Assembly (NCBI GenBank): GCA_049841315.1 | Contig: JASGDB010000082.1 | Location: 1 to 59,627 of the forward strand | Reading direction: 5' to 3' | Source: JASGDB01 sp049841315 | GTDB lineage: Bacteria > Bacteroidota > Bacteroidia > Flavobacteriales > Weeksellaceae | DNA: 59,627 nt | Shown: positions 17,447 through 24,989 of the stretch, in pieces | How the letters are laid out: each line of letters opens with the position of its first letter | How positions within the stretch are numbered: the stretch's first letter is position 1 | The notes under the pieces: model-generated | Told to the model about the DNA's origin: nothing | The model's input: only the letters and a program-made list of their open reading frames with translations | Databases searched by the model: none | Program-made: the position numbers and the translations under genes

Positions 17447-18025
17447 ATGATAAACATTGTCCTCTTTGGTCCTCCCGGAAGCGGAAAAGGAACACAAGCA
17501 CAGAATTTGATTGAAAAATTTAATCTGAAACAGATTTCAACCGGCGATTTGTTTCGCTACAACATCAAAAACGAAACCCCGCTCGGAAAATTGGCAAAAT
17601 CCTTTATCGACAAAGGAGAACTCGTTCCCGACCAGGTTACGATTGATATGCTGATTGACGAAGTGAAAAAACCGACCGATTCCGCAGGCTTTATTTTTGA
17701 TGGATTCCCGAGAACTGCCGCTCAAACCGAAGCGTTGGAAACGATTGTAAAAGATATTCTTGATGACGAAATTTCCGTTTGTCTTTCACTTGTTGTTGAG
17801 GACGAAATCTTGGTAGAACGGCTTCTGAAACGCGGCGAAACCAGCGGAAGAACCGATGACAGCAACGAAGAAATTATCCGAAACCGCATCAAAGAATATT
17901 ATGCTAAAACCGCCGAAGTTGCCGAACTTTATAAGAAACAAGGCAAATATGTCGAAGTAAACGGCGTTGGCGAAATTGATGAAATTTCCCGAAAATTGTT
18001 CGCCGAAGTAGAGAAAATAAAATAA
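17447..18025 (+). CDS. adk: Adenylate kinase
   Basis: Adk converts ATP and AMP to two ADP. The P-loop GPPGSGKGTQAQNL lies at residues 7-20, the AMP-binding ISTGDLFRYNI near 30-40, FIFDGFPRTAAQTE near 82-95, and the LID-type RLLKRGETSGRTDDS near 125. The 192-residue length is that of a short-LID adenylate kinase without the Zn/Cys insertion. Hpt, adk and obg form a group here, with accessory genes inserted on both sides of adk. Confidence 0.95.
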   Translation: MINIVLFGPPGSGKGTQAQNLIEKFNLKQISTGDLFRYNIKNETPLGKLAKSFIDKGELVPDQVTIDMLIDEVKKPTDSAGFIFDGFPRTAAQTEALETIVKDILDDEISVCLSLVVEDEILVERLLKRGETSGRTDDSNEEIIRNRIKEYYAKTAEVAELYKKQGKYVEVNGVGEIDEISRKLFAEVEKIK

Positions 18026-18091
18026 AAGTCCGGATGTCGGGTGCTGGAAGCAGGATGTTATTCTCAATATTCAAAAACATCCAATGTAATG

Positions 18092-18132
18092 AGATTAAAT
18101 TTATTTTTATAAATTTGTATCCAAACGAATAC
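18092..18132 (+). promoter_or_regulatory. Leader of TA module 1, with -7 box
   Basis: TAAATTTG at 18110-18117 matches TAnnTTTG. The 41-bp segment matches the leader of TA module 2 (19228-19268) at about 31 of 41 positions, including the stretch TTTGTATCCnnACGAAT. The two modules encode different protein families, so the shared leader is notable. Confidence 0.55.
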
Positions 18133-18142
18133 ACTTTTGCAA

Positions 18143-18442
18143 ATGTTCTTTATTGAAAAAACAGAAGAATTTGATAAATGGCTGAGGAAACTACGGGATT
18201 TGAAAGCCAAAGCAAAAATCCTTTTCAGAATACAGAAACTGGAAAATGACGAGCATTTTGGCGATTGCAAACCTGTCGGGGACGGAATCAGCGAACTAAG
18301 AATAAATTACGCAAAAGGTTATCGGGTTTACTTCAAAAAAACGGACGGGAAAATTATTGTTCTGCTGATTGGCGGAGATAAATCAACCCAACAAAACGAC
18401 ATCGAAAAAGCAAAAGCAATTTGGAAACAATTAAAAAAGTAA
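18143..18442 (+). CDS. HigB/RelE-type addiction module toxin
   Basis: This 99-residue protein resembles the 'addiction module killer protein' branch of the RelE/ParE superfamily (TIGR02683 type): FIEKTEEFDKWLRKLRDLKAKAKILFRIQKLENDEHFGDCKPVGDGISELRINYAKGYRVYFKKTDGKIIVLLIGGDKSTQQNDIEKA. RelE-fold toxins usually cleave mRNA on the ribosome. The start is the ATG at 18143; an upstream in-frame TTG adds two residues. It lies 3 bp upstream of its presumed antitoxin. This toxin-first order is typical of the HigBA type. Confidence 0.88.
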   Translation: MFFIEKTEEFDKWLRKLRDLKAKAKILFRIQKLENDEHFGDCKPVGDGISELRINYAKGYRVYFKKTDGKIIVLLIGGDKSTQQNDIEKAKAIWKQLKK

Positions 18443-18445
18443 AAA

Positions 18446-18730
18446 ATGGAAACCTCAAAATTTGACATCGCAGACTATCTGGATAGCAACGAAATGATTG
18501 CCGAATATCTCAATACGGTTTTGGAAGACGGCAACGATGCGGAAATAATTACGGCAATCGGACACATTGCCAAAGCAATCGGAATGACCAAAATTGCAGA
18601 AGAAACAGGACTTAGCAGACCAAGTTTGTATAAAGCACTTTCGGACGGCGCAAAACCTCAATTTGCAACCATAATGAAAGTTTTGAAAGCCGTTGGCGGA
18701 CAAATTCAAGTAAATCCGATGACTGCTTAA
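18446..18730 (+). CDS. HigA-type antitoxin (addiction module antidote protein)
   Basis: This 94-residue partner of the toxin at 18143 matches the 'putative addiction module antidote protein' family (TIGR02684 type). The N-terminus SKFDIADYLDSNEMIAEYLN is the toxin-binding region. The helix-turn-helix IGMTKIAEETGLSRPSLYKALSD would bind the module's own promoter and repress it. The toxin and antitoxin are probably co-transcribed. It ends with QIQVNPMTA. Confidence 0.88.
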   Translation: METSKFDIADYLDSNEMIAEYLNTVLEDGNDAEIITAIGHIAKAIGMTKIAEETGLSRPSLYKALSDGAKPQFATIMKVLKAVGGQIQVNPMTA

Positions 18731-18783
18731 TAAAAACGAATTTATATTTGACGAATAAAAAATAAACGACAGAACAGAAAAAT

Positions 18784-19161
18784 ATGAACTCAATATCGCC
18801 AAACATTTTTGTAACGGACATTCAGCAGACGATTGATTTTTACAAACAATTAGGATTCAATGTGGTTACGACCGTTCCAGAACAAGGCGACATTGTTTGG
18901 GCGATGATGACTTGCGAAAACGTAACTTTTATGTTTCAAACTTTTGAAAGTTTGGGTAGCGAATTACCAACCATTTCAAGACAAAACGGTGGCTCATTGC
19001 TTTTGTATATTCAGACAACAGAAATCAGAAAATTTTTTGACCAAATTAAAGACAAAGTAAATGTGGTAAAAGGACTTGAAAAAACATTTTACGGAGCAAC
19101 AGAATTTTCTATTGAAGACAATAACGGATATTTGCTGACATTTGCCGAAGATGAAAAGTAA
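18784..19161 (+). CDS. VOC family protein (glyoxalase/bleomycin-resistance fold)
   Basis: This 125-residue protein has the typical VOC pattern: NIFVTDIQQTIDFYKQLGFNVV at the N-terminus, NVTFMFQTFESL in the middle, and TEFSIEDNNGYLLTFAED at the C-terminus. The metal-ligand Glu/His pattern is not clear. The superfamily includes glyoxalases, dioxygenases and resistance proteins, so the substrate cannot be stated. It lies 53 bp downstream of TA module 1, inside the insertion between adk and obg, and is probably cargo of that accessory cluster. Confidence 0.8.
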   Translation: MNSISPNIFVTDIQQTIDFYKQLGFNVVTTVPEQGDIVWAMMTCENVTFMFQTFESLGSELPTISRQNGGSLLLYIQTTEIRKFFDQIKDKVNVVKGLEKTFYGATEFSIEDNNGYLLTFAEDEK

Positions 19162-19227
19162 AATGTGGTTTCGTTAAAATCGGCAACTAAAACCGCCAAC
19201 TTGACAACCGTTATTCTTGGTATTAAA

Positions 19228-19268
19228 AAATTAATTTAATTTTTGTAATTTTGTATCCGCACGAATGT
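19228..19268 (+). promoter_or_regulatory. Leader of TA module 2, with -7 box
   Basis: TAATTTTG at 19246-19253 matches TAnnTTTG. The segment TTTGTATCCGCACGAAT aligns with the leader of TA module 1 at 18092-18132. Confidence 0.55.
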
Positions 19269-19285
19269 GTTATTTTTAAACAAAA

Positions 19286-19504
19286 ATGGAAGCAATTAAT
19301 ATCACGGCATACACAGAAGATTCTTCGCAAATAGAGGCTATAAAAGCCTTTATGAAAGCATTGAAAATTAAATTTGAATTTTCCAAAGAAAAAAGCCCTT
19401 ACAATACCGAATTTGTGCAAAAAATAAAACAAGGGGACGAAGATTTGAAAAACGGAAAAGGTAGGGCTGTAACACTTGAAGAACTTGACAGTTTATGGAA
19501 ATAA
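19286..19504 (+). CDS. Antitoxin-type small protein (DUF2683-like)
   Basis: This 72-residue protein is the likely antitoxin of the YoeB-type toxin that overlaps its end. The sequence runs from INITAYTEDSSQIEAIKAFMKALKIKFEF to a tail DLKNGKGRAVTLEELDSLWK, the common antitoxin pattern of a folded N-terminus and a charged, probably disordered C-terminus. It resembles DUF2683 proteins of Bacteroidota, but the family assignment is from pattern only. The last 10 bp overlap the toxin gene, so the two are translationally coupled. Confidence 0.75.
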   Translation: MEAINITAYTEDSSQIEAIKAFMKALKIKFEFSKEKSPYNTEFVQKIKQGDEDLKNGKGRAVTLEELDSLWK

Positions 19505-19755
19505 TCTATCTTCCACAAGCTGATGAAGACCTTGATTATTGGATAAAAACAGGCAATAAAGTCATACTCAAAAAGATAGCCCAACTCACGAAATCTATCT
19601 TGGAAAACCCTTACAAAGGAATCGGTAAACCCGAAGCACTCAAATATGACCTTGCTCCAAAATGGTCAAGAAGAATTACACAGCAGCACCGATACGTTTA
19701 CCTTGTGAAAGACGAAAAACTTTACGTTTACTCATTGAAAGGACACTATGAATGA
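19495..19755 (+). CDS. Txe/YoeB family toxin
   Basis: This 86-residue RelE-superfamily mRNA interferase resembles YoeB. It has LTKSILENPYKGIGKPEALKYDLAPKWSRRITQQHRYVYLV near 30-70, which fits the YoeB pattern 'fkGiGKPEpLKhdLsgyWSRRItqeHRLVY', and it ends SLKGHYE (YoeB ends CRYHY or similar). The Glu, Arg and His residues expected for catalysis are present in this region. It overlaps the antitoxin gene by 10 bp. The obg gene follows 79 bp later. Confidence 0.9.
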   Translation: MEIIYLPQADEDLDYWIKTGNKVILKKIAQLTKSILENPYKGIGKPEALKYDLAPKWSRRITQQHRYVYLVKDEKLYVYSLKGHYE

Positions 19756-19834
19756 CACAAAAACGCAGACTTCATTTTTTTTATTTTCATACTTTCCACT
19801 TCAAACTTTGAACCTTAAACCTTGACTCAAAACT

Positions 19835-20818
19835 ATGTCCAACTTCGTAGATTACGTCAAAATACATTGTAAATCCGGACACGGCGGAGCCGGTTCGGCT
19901 CATCTCCGCCGGGAAAAATATATCCCGAAAGGCGGTCCGGACGGCGGCGATGGCGGTCGTGGCGGACACGTCATAATGAAAGGAAATTCCCACGAATGGA
20001 CTCTTTTGCCGCTTCGTTACACCCGTCATATCAAAGCGGAACGTGGCGAAAACGGCGGGAAAAGCCAACTGACAGGAGCAGACGGAAAAGATATTTATAT
20101 TGAAGTTCCAATTGGGACGATTGCCAAAAACGAAGACGGCGAAATCTTGGGCGAAATCTTGGAAAATGGGCAGGAAATCGTTTTGATGAAAGGCGGAAAA
20201 GGCGGACTCGGGAACGAACATTTCAAATCCGCAACCAATCAAACGCCGAGATACGCACAACCGGGAATGGACGGCGAAGAGGGTTACATCACTTTTGAAC
20301 TGAAAATTCTGGCTGATGTCGGTTTGGTCGGTTTTCCGAATGCGGGGAAATCTACTCTTTTGTCGGCAGTTTCCGCAGCAAAGCCGAAAATTGCGGATTA
20401 CGCTTTTACCACGCTTACGCCCAATCTCGGAATCGTGGATTACCGAAATTACAAATCGTTTGTAATGGCGGATATTCCCGGAATTATTGAAGGCGCAGCC
20501 GAAGGAAAAGGTCTTGGGCACCGCTTTTTGAGGCATATCGAGCGAAATTCCATTCTGCTGTTTTTGATTCCTGCCGATTCCGAAAACCATTTTCAGGAAT
20601 TTAAAATTCTGGAAAACGAACTGAAAGAATACAATCCCGAACTCTTGGACAAAGATTTTATTTTGTCCGTTTCAAAATCGGATTTGCTGGACGAAGAATT
20701 GAAAAAAGAAATCTCGGCAGAGTTTCCCGAAAACCGACAGCCTTTATTTTTCTCTGGAGTAACGGGAGAAGGTCTTACGGAGCTGAAAGACGTGATTTGG
20801 AAAAAACTGCATGAATAA
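19835..20818 (+). CDS. obgE: Obg family GTPase CgtA
   Basis: This is a ribosome-associated GTPase acting in large-subunit maturation and stress signalling. The N-terminal glycine-rich Obg domain (about 1-158) has CKSGHGGAGSAHLRREKYIPKGGPDGGDGGRGGHV. The G domain follows: P-loop GFPNAGKSTLLSAVS, then DIPGIIEGAAEGKGLGHRFLRHIER and SKSDLL. At 327 residues it lacks the C-terminal OCT domain found in firmicutes. The gene is the third of the hpt-adk-obg group, with accessory genes inserted before it. Confidence 0.96.
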   Translation: MSNFVDYVKIHCKSGHGGAGSAHLRREKYIPKGGPDGGDGGRGGHVIMKGNSHEWTLLPLRYTRHIKAERGENGGKSQLTGADGKDIYIEVPIGTIAKNEDGEILGEILENGQEIVLMKGGKGGLGNEHFKSATNQTPRYAQPGMDGEEGYITFELKILADVGLVGFPNAGKSTLLSAVSAAKPKIADYAFTTLTPNLGIVDYRNYKSFVMADIPGIIEGAAEGKGLGHRFLRHIERNSILLFLIPADSENHFQEFKILENELKEYNPELLDKDFILSVSKSDLLDEELKKEISAEFPENRQPLFFSGVTGEGLTELKDVIWKKLHE

Positions 20819-20920
20819 AAACAATTGAATTAGGCGTTTAAGTATTGTTGCAAATCCCGATTTACTCGGATTAATCAAAATTTTGGCTAAAGCCTTTTGG
20901 CAATCGCCTCTTTTATAAAT

Positions 20921-20945
20921 GGGCTAAAGCCCATTCCTATTGATG
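20921..20945. repeat. Family B-like hairpin phrase
   Basis: GGGCTAAAGCCC, then ATTCCTATTGATG. The 'CTATTGATG' tail after a short stem resembles the tails at 30002 and 30078. Confidence 0.45.
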
Positions 20946-21038
20946 TTTTACAAATATTAATTATATCCCTAATTCAATAAAAACAAAAAAATGCGGAAAG
21001 TTTTGTTTCCACATTTTTGTATTATTATGCTTCTGAAA

Positions 21039-21094
21039 CACCCCGTCAAAATTTTCTTTTTGAAAATTTTGACACCCCTCTGAAAGAGGGGAAT
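21039..21094. repeat. Family A two-hairpin repeat, copy R4
   Basis: Frame CACCCCG...ACACCCC...GGGGAAT. Stem 1 is TCAAAATTTTC/GAAAATTTTGA around TTTTT. Stem 2 is CCCCTCT/AGAGGGG, in which the usual seventh C-G pair is T-A, so pairing is preserved. It lies between obg and fabH. Confidence 0.85.
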
Positions 21095-21232
21095 ATGCAG
21101 TTTTTCATCCCATAACCCGAATCACGAACCTCGAATCAAGCGAAGCGTATCTTGACCAAAGGGAAAAATCTCTCACTTCAAATCACTTGGCTCTTTTTCC
21201 TTTTTCCTTGGCTCTTGCTACCTGGCCCTTGT

Positions 21233-22255
21233 TTAATACTCAAACAAAACACTTCCCCACGTAAATCCGCTTCCGAAAGCAGAAAGAAGCACCAAATCTC
21301 CGCGCTTCACTTTCCCCTGCTCCACCGCTTCACTCAATGCGAGCGGAATGGAAGCCGCGGTGGTATTTCCGTATTTCTGGATATTGTTGAATACTTTTTC
21401 ATCCGGCAGTCCGAATTTCTGCTGTACAAACTGGGAAATCCTGAGATTCGCCTGATGAGGGATAAACAAATCGAGGTCTTCCGGTTTTTTTCCGGCAGTA
21501 TTTAAGGCTTCCAGCATTGTTTCAGGGAATCGGGTAACTGCATGCTTGAAAACAAAATTTCCGTTCATGTACGGATAAATTTCCGCTCCAGTAATTGCTT
21601 CAGGATTTTTTAATACCCGGTCGCTCCAGCCGTATTTTGTTCCCGGATATTTTACGATAAGCTCCTCTGCAAATTTCCCTTCGGAATGCATATTGAATGA
21701 CAAAATATCTCCTGCATTTTCATCTTCTGAAGCAGACAAAACTACTGCTCCCGCTCCGTCGCCAAAAATTACTGAAACTCCTCTGCCATCATCTGAAAAA
21801 TCCAATCCGAAAGAATGAATTTCCGCTCCTACGACCAGAATATTTTTATACGATCCGGTTTTGATGAAAGCATTGGCGACACTCATCGCATATACAAATC
21901 CCGAACACTGGTTTCTCACATCCAGCGCACCAACTGTGTTACATCCCAACATTTCCTGAAGCAAAACTCCGCATCCCGGAAAATAATAATCCGGCGAAAG
22001 AGTGGCAAAAATGATATAATCGATGTCTTTTGCGGTAAGTCCGGCGTTTTTAATGGCGATTTCCGAAGCCCGGAATCCTAAATAAGAAGTGGTTTCTTCC
22101 GAATCAATTCTGTTTTTGCGGTGGTGTCTTTCCTTGATTCCCGTGCGTTCCGTAATCCATTCGTCATTGGTGTTCATCAGTTTGGAAAGGTCGTCATTGG
22201 TTACTGTATTTTCAGGAACGTAATGCCCGATTCCTTTAATTATACTTTTAATCAT
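21233..22255 (-). CDS. fabH: 3-oxoacyl-ACP synthase III
   Basis: FabH starts fatty-acid synthesis by condensing acyl-CoA with malonyl-ACP. The catalytic triad is visible: Cys in VRNQCSGFVYAMSVANA, His in IPHQANLRISQ, and Asn in YGNTTAASIPLAL. The start at 22255 (MIKSIIKGIGHYVPE) gives 340 residues, close to family length, and the upstream in-frame ATGs would add non-homologous residues. Genes acpP and fabF lie elsewhere in this window (48614-50128). The C-terminus ends VLLSAFGSGFTWGSVLF. Confidence 0.93.
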   Translation of the reverse strand: MIKSIIKGIGHYVPENTVTNDDLSKLMNTNDEWITERTGIKERHHRKNRIDSEETTSYLGFRASEIAIKNAGLTAKDIDYIIFATLSPDYYFPGCGVLLQEMLGCNTVGALDVRNQCSGFVYAMSVANAFIKTGSYKNILVVGAEIHSFGLDFSDDGRGVSVIFGDGAGAVVLSASEDENAGDILSFNMHSEGKFAEELIVKYPGTKYGWSDRVLKNPEAITGAEIYPYMNGNFVFKHAVTRFPETMLEALNTAGKKPEDLDLFIPHQANLRISQFVQQKFGLPDEKVFNNIQKYGNTTAASIPLALSEAVEQGKVKRGDLVLLSAFGSGFTWGSVLFEY

Positions 22256-22404
22256 AAAATAAAGTTTGCGAGTGTAAAGATAATTCATATTTAATACATA
22301 ATAAAAATTTTGGATAAAACTCATGTTTTCAGTGGTTTACAAAAGAGATGAGCCTTGTATTGATTAATATTCTTATTTTTATCCTTTCAAATCAAAAAAT
22401 TGAT

Positions 22405-23307
22405 ATGCCGATACAGCTTATTTATAAAAGTGAAACCTGCGAATGGCTCGATACAGAAGCTCCGACAGAGGAAGACTTGCTTTTTCTCCATGAACGATAC
22501 GGAATCAACAGTCTTCTTCTGGAGGATACCATAGACCCGAATCACCTGCCCAAATACGAAGAAGATTCAAGGGTAAAATTCTTTCTTACCAGAGAAAATA
22601 CGGAACTGGAACGCACCAGCCTGAACACGATAAGTGATGTAAGCACAAAGCTCGGGATTTTCCTTGTTGACAATGCGATTATCACCGTCCACAGAATGCG
22701 CAACCGCAGTATTTACGAATACAAAAAAGAAATCGAAGGCGAAACGGAAGAAATCACTCCCGACAGAATTGCGCTCCGGCTCATGCTGAAAGTGATGAAA
22801 TCCTTTGACGACGAAAGTAAAAATCTTCTGGAAATTCTCGACAATCTGGAAAACGAAATCTTTCTGAAAACAGCCAAAAACACGATACAAATCCGCCGTC
22901 TTTACAAGTTGAAAAGAAAATCCGGACTGAATACACGCATTCTCAGTATCTCCTCCGACTGGATTCGGGAGCTGAAAAAACTGAAAATTACGGAAAGTGA
23001 AATCACCGACCTCAGCGATAAATACAAAGATGTAACCGCCGATTTCGACCACCTCAACGCACAGGTAACCAACCTGATTTCCATGTTTCTTGCCCTCAGC
23101 GACCAGAAAGCCAACGAGGTGATGAAACTTCTTGCAATGTATTCTGTGTATTTTCTCCCGATAACGTTTATTGCCGGAGTGTACGGAATGAATTTCAATT
23201 ATATGCCGGAACTGACACAGAAATACGGATATTTCATTACACTTGGTTTTATGGCGGTTATTGTGATTATTACGTTTTTCTATTTCAGGACGAGGAAATG
23301 GAAGTGA
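22405..23307 (+). CDS. corA: CorA family divalent cation transporter
   Basis: This protein probably transports Mg2+ (and possibly Co2+ or Ni2+) across the inner membrane. The long cytoplasmic domain (about 1-225) is rich in helices. Two C-terminal transmembrane helices follow. The selectivity signature YGMNFNYMPEL sits at the end of the first. The C-terminus is FYFRTRKWK. I start at 22405 (MPIQLIYKS), because the upstream in-frame ATG adds a short hydrophobic stretch not expected in the family. It is divergent from fabH. Confidence 0.9.
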   Translation: MPIQLIYKSETCEWLDTEAPTEEDLLFLHERYGINSLLLEDTIDPNHLPKYEEDSRVKFFLTRENTELERTSLNTISDVSTKLGIFLVDNAIITVHRMRNRSIYEYKKEIEGETEEITPDRIALRLMLKVMKSFDDESKNLLEILDNLENEIFLKTAKNTIQIRRLYKLKRKSGLNTRILSISSDWIRELKKLKITESEITDLSDKYKDVTADFDHLNAQVTNLISMFLALSDQKANEVMKLLAMYSVYFLPITFIAGVYGMNFNYMPELTQKYGYFITLGFMAVIVIITFFYFRTRKWK

Positions 23308-23492
23308 TTGGTTTTCTGCATATTGAAAACAATATTTTAAAATTTCACAAAAGAGAAGCTGTCCGAAAAGATCAGTCTCTTTTTTTAAAGTACATTTTAT
23401 AATCATTCTTAGGTTTATAGTCAAAGATAAATTTGCCCAATCCCAAAGTTTTTGATAGTTTTATCACCTGTCAAACAGAATAATGTAAACCC

Positions 23493-24701
23493 ATGAACAA
23501 CGCCTATATCATCAGCGGAACACGCTCCGCAATCGGAAACTTCAACGGAACTTTAGCAGCGGTGAGAACCGATAATCTGCTTGCTTCCGTCATCAGAAGT
23601 CTCATGCTCAAAAATCCGGAAATTCCTCATGAAAGTATAGATGATGTCATCATCGGGTGCGCCAATCAGGCGGGAGAAGACAACCGGAATGTGGCGAGAA
23701 TGGCGCTTCTTCTTGCCGGACTTCCCCATTCTGTTCCGGGAGAAACCGTCAACAGGCTTTGTGCTTCGGGAATGAGTGCTGTCGTTCAGGCGTACCGTGC
23801 AATAAAATCCGGTGAGGGCGATGTGTTTATTTCCGGCGGCGTGGAAGGAATGTCGCGTGCCCCTTACGTTCTCTCAAAGGCGGAAAAAAGTTTTGATACA
23901 GGGCAAAAAATGTACGATAGCAGTTTCGGATGGCGTTTCATCAATCCCGAAATGGAAAAAATGTATGGCACGGAAGCTATGGGAAAAACCGCCGAAAATC
24001 TCGCTGAACTGTACAAAATTTCCCGTGAAGAACAGGATGAATTTGCTTTAAATTCTCAAATGAAAGCCAAAAAAGCACAGGAAAGCGGAAGACTGGCAGA
24101 AGAAATTTCGGATATTCTGATTCCTCAACGCAAAGCTGAACCGATTGTTTTTAACACCGATGAATTCGCAAAACCCAATACCACGATTGACGGACTTTCC
24201 AAACTGAAGCCTGCTTTTGTAAAAGAAAACGGAACGGTAACGGCAGGAAATTCCTCCGGACTGAACGACGGTGCTGCTGCTGTTTTAATCGCTTCGGGAA
24301 AAGCGGTTCAGGAATATGGTTTAAAACCTTTGGCAAAAATCATCAGCTCCGCCGTAGTCGGTGTTGAGCCGAAAATTATGGGAATCGGTCCTGTCGAAGC
24401 CTCAAAACTTGCTATGAAAAGAGCCGGACTCACGCTTAATGACATCGGCATTATCGAACTGAATGAAGCATTCGCTGCGCAAAGTATCGCCTGCCTGAAA
24501 GAACTCGAAATTTCCAACAACGATTCCAGAGTGAATCCTAACGGCGGAGCGATTGCCCTCGGGCATCCTCTCGGAATGAGCGGAAGCAGGATTACCTATT
24601 CCGCTGCTCTTGAACTCCAAAAAACAGGAAAACGGTATGCACTGGCAACAATGTGTATCGGCGTTGGGCAGGGATATGCGGTGGTTTTGGAGAATGCCTA
24701 A
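23493..24701 (+). CDS. Thiolase (acetyl-CoA C-acyltransferase)
   Basis: This 402-residue thiolase cleaves or forms 3-oxoacyl-CoA. The reactive Cys is in VNRLCASGMSAVVQAYRAI (about residue 89), and the second active-site set is NPNGGAIALGHPLGMSGSR plus TMCIGVGQGYAVV. It resembles 3-oxoadipyl-CoA thiolases (PcaF/PaaJ) in length and in the C-terminal MCIGVGQG. Other phenylacetate genes, paaA and paaE, lie at 54210-56765, so a phenylacetate role is possible. The substrate cannot be fixed from the sequence, so no symbol is given. Confidence 0.88.
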   Translation: MNNAYIISGTRSAIGNFNGTLAAVRTDNLLASVIRSLMLKNPEIPHESIDDVIIGCANQAGEDNRNVARMALLLAGLPHSVPGETVNRLCASGMSAVVQAYRAIKSGEGDVFISGGVEGMSRAPYVLSKAEKSFDTGQKMYDSSFGWRFINPEMEKMYGTEAMGKTAENLAELYKISREEQDEFALNSQMKAKKAQESGRLAEEISDILIPQRKAEPIVFNTDEFAKPNTTIDGLSKLKPAFVKENGTVTAGNSSGLNDGAAAVLIASGKAVQEYGLKPLAKIISSAVVGVEPKIMGIGPVEASKLAMKRAGLTLNDIGIIELNEAFAAQSIACLKELEISNNDSRVNPNGGAIALGHPLGMSGSRITYSAALELQKTGKRYALATMCIGVGQGYAVVLENA

Positions 24702-24801
24702 AAACTGCTTTTACCAGAAATTGCATACCCTGTTTTTAGTAAATGAATTTGTTTGCATTACCTCAAATTTTCATAAAAATATAGGAAAACAGTCAATAAA
24801 A

Positions 24802-24840
24802 AAAACCTCATCTATTTGGCAGTCAATATGATGAGGTTTT
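24802..24840 (-). terminator. Probable terminator downstream of tRNA-Cys
   Basis: Arms AAAACCTCATC and GATGAGGTTTT (11 bp) with a 17-base loop. On the minus strand a T-run follows, directly after the tRNA-Cys gene. Confidence 0.6.
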
Positions 24841-24844
24841 GAAG

Positions 24845-24915
24845 AGGTGCCTAGCGGATTCGAACCGCTGTACGTGGTGTTGCAGACCACTGCCTAGCCG
24901 CTCGGCCAAAGCACC
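24845..24915 (-). tRNA. tRNA-Cys (anticodon GCA)
   Basis: The 71-base minus-strand gene folds as a cloverleaf. The acceptor stem GGTGCTT pairs with AGGCACC (one G-T wobble). The anticodon loop CTGCAAC carries GCA for Cys, and the T arm has GGTTCGAATCC. The discriminator base is U, as expected for tRNA-Cys. CCA is not encoded. Confidence 0.93.
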
Positions 24916-24989
24916 GTTTTATCGGTTTGCAAATATAGGAATTTTTTAAATTCTTAAAAAATTTATTCTGCTGTTTTATTTTTTTTAAA

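Larger units (their letters stand above)
20819..21232. other. Gene-free spacer between obg and fabH, with repeats
   Basis: No coding region is supported in these 414 bp. The spacer holds the hairpin GGGCTAAAGCCC (20921-20932), a dispersed two-hairpin repeat (21039-21094), an AT-rich stretch, and the phrase pattern TTGGCTCTTTTTCCTTTTT (21187-21206). Confidence 0.6.

Noticed and set aside
19787..20590. Long open frame antisense to obg (267 codons)
   Set aside because: It is opposite the well-supported Obg GTPase and has no recognisable motif.
22567..23424. Long open frame antisense to corA (285 codons)
   Set aside because: It lies opposite a clear CorA protein and its translation shows no domain character. 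Codon usage of the sense strand explains it.
24712..24801. Small gene after the thiolase
   Set aside because: The frame runs on for a few dozen codons but has no start, motif or context. The stretch is a spacer before the tRNA.
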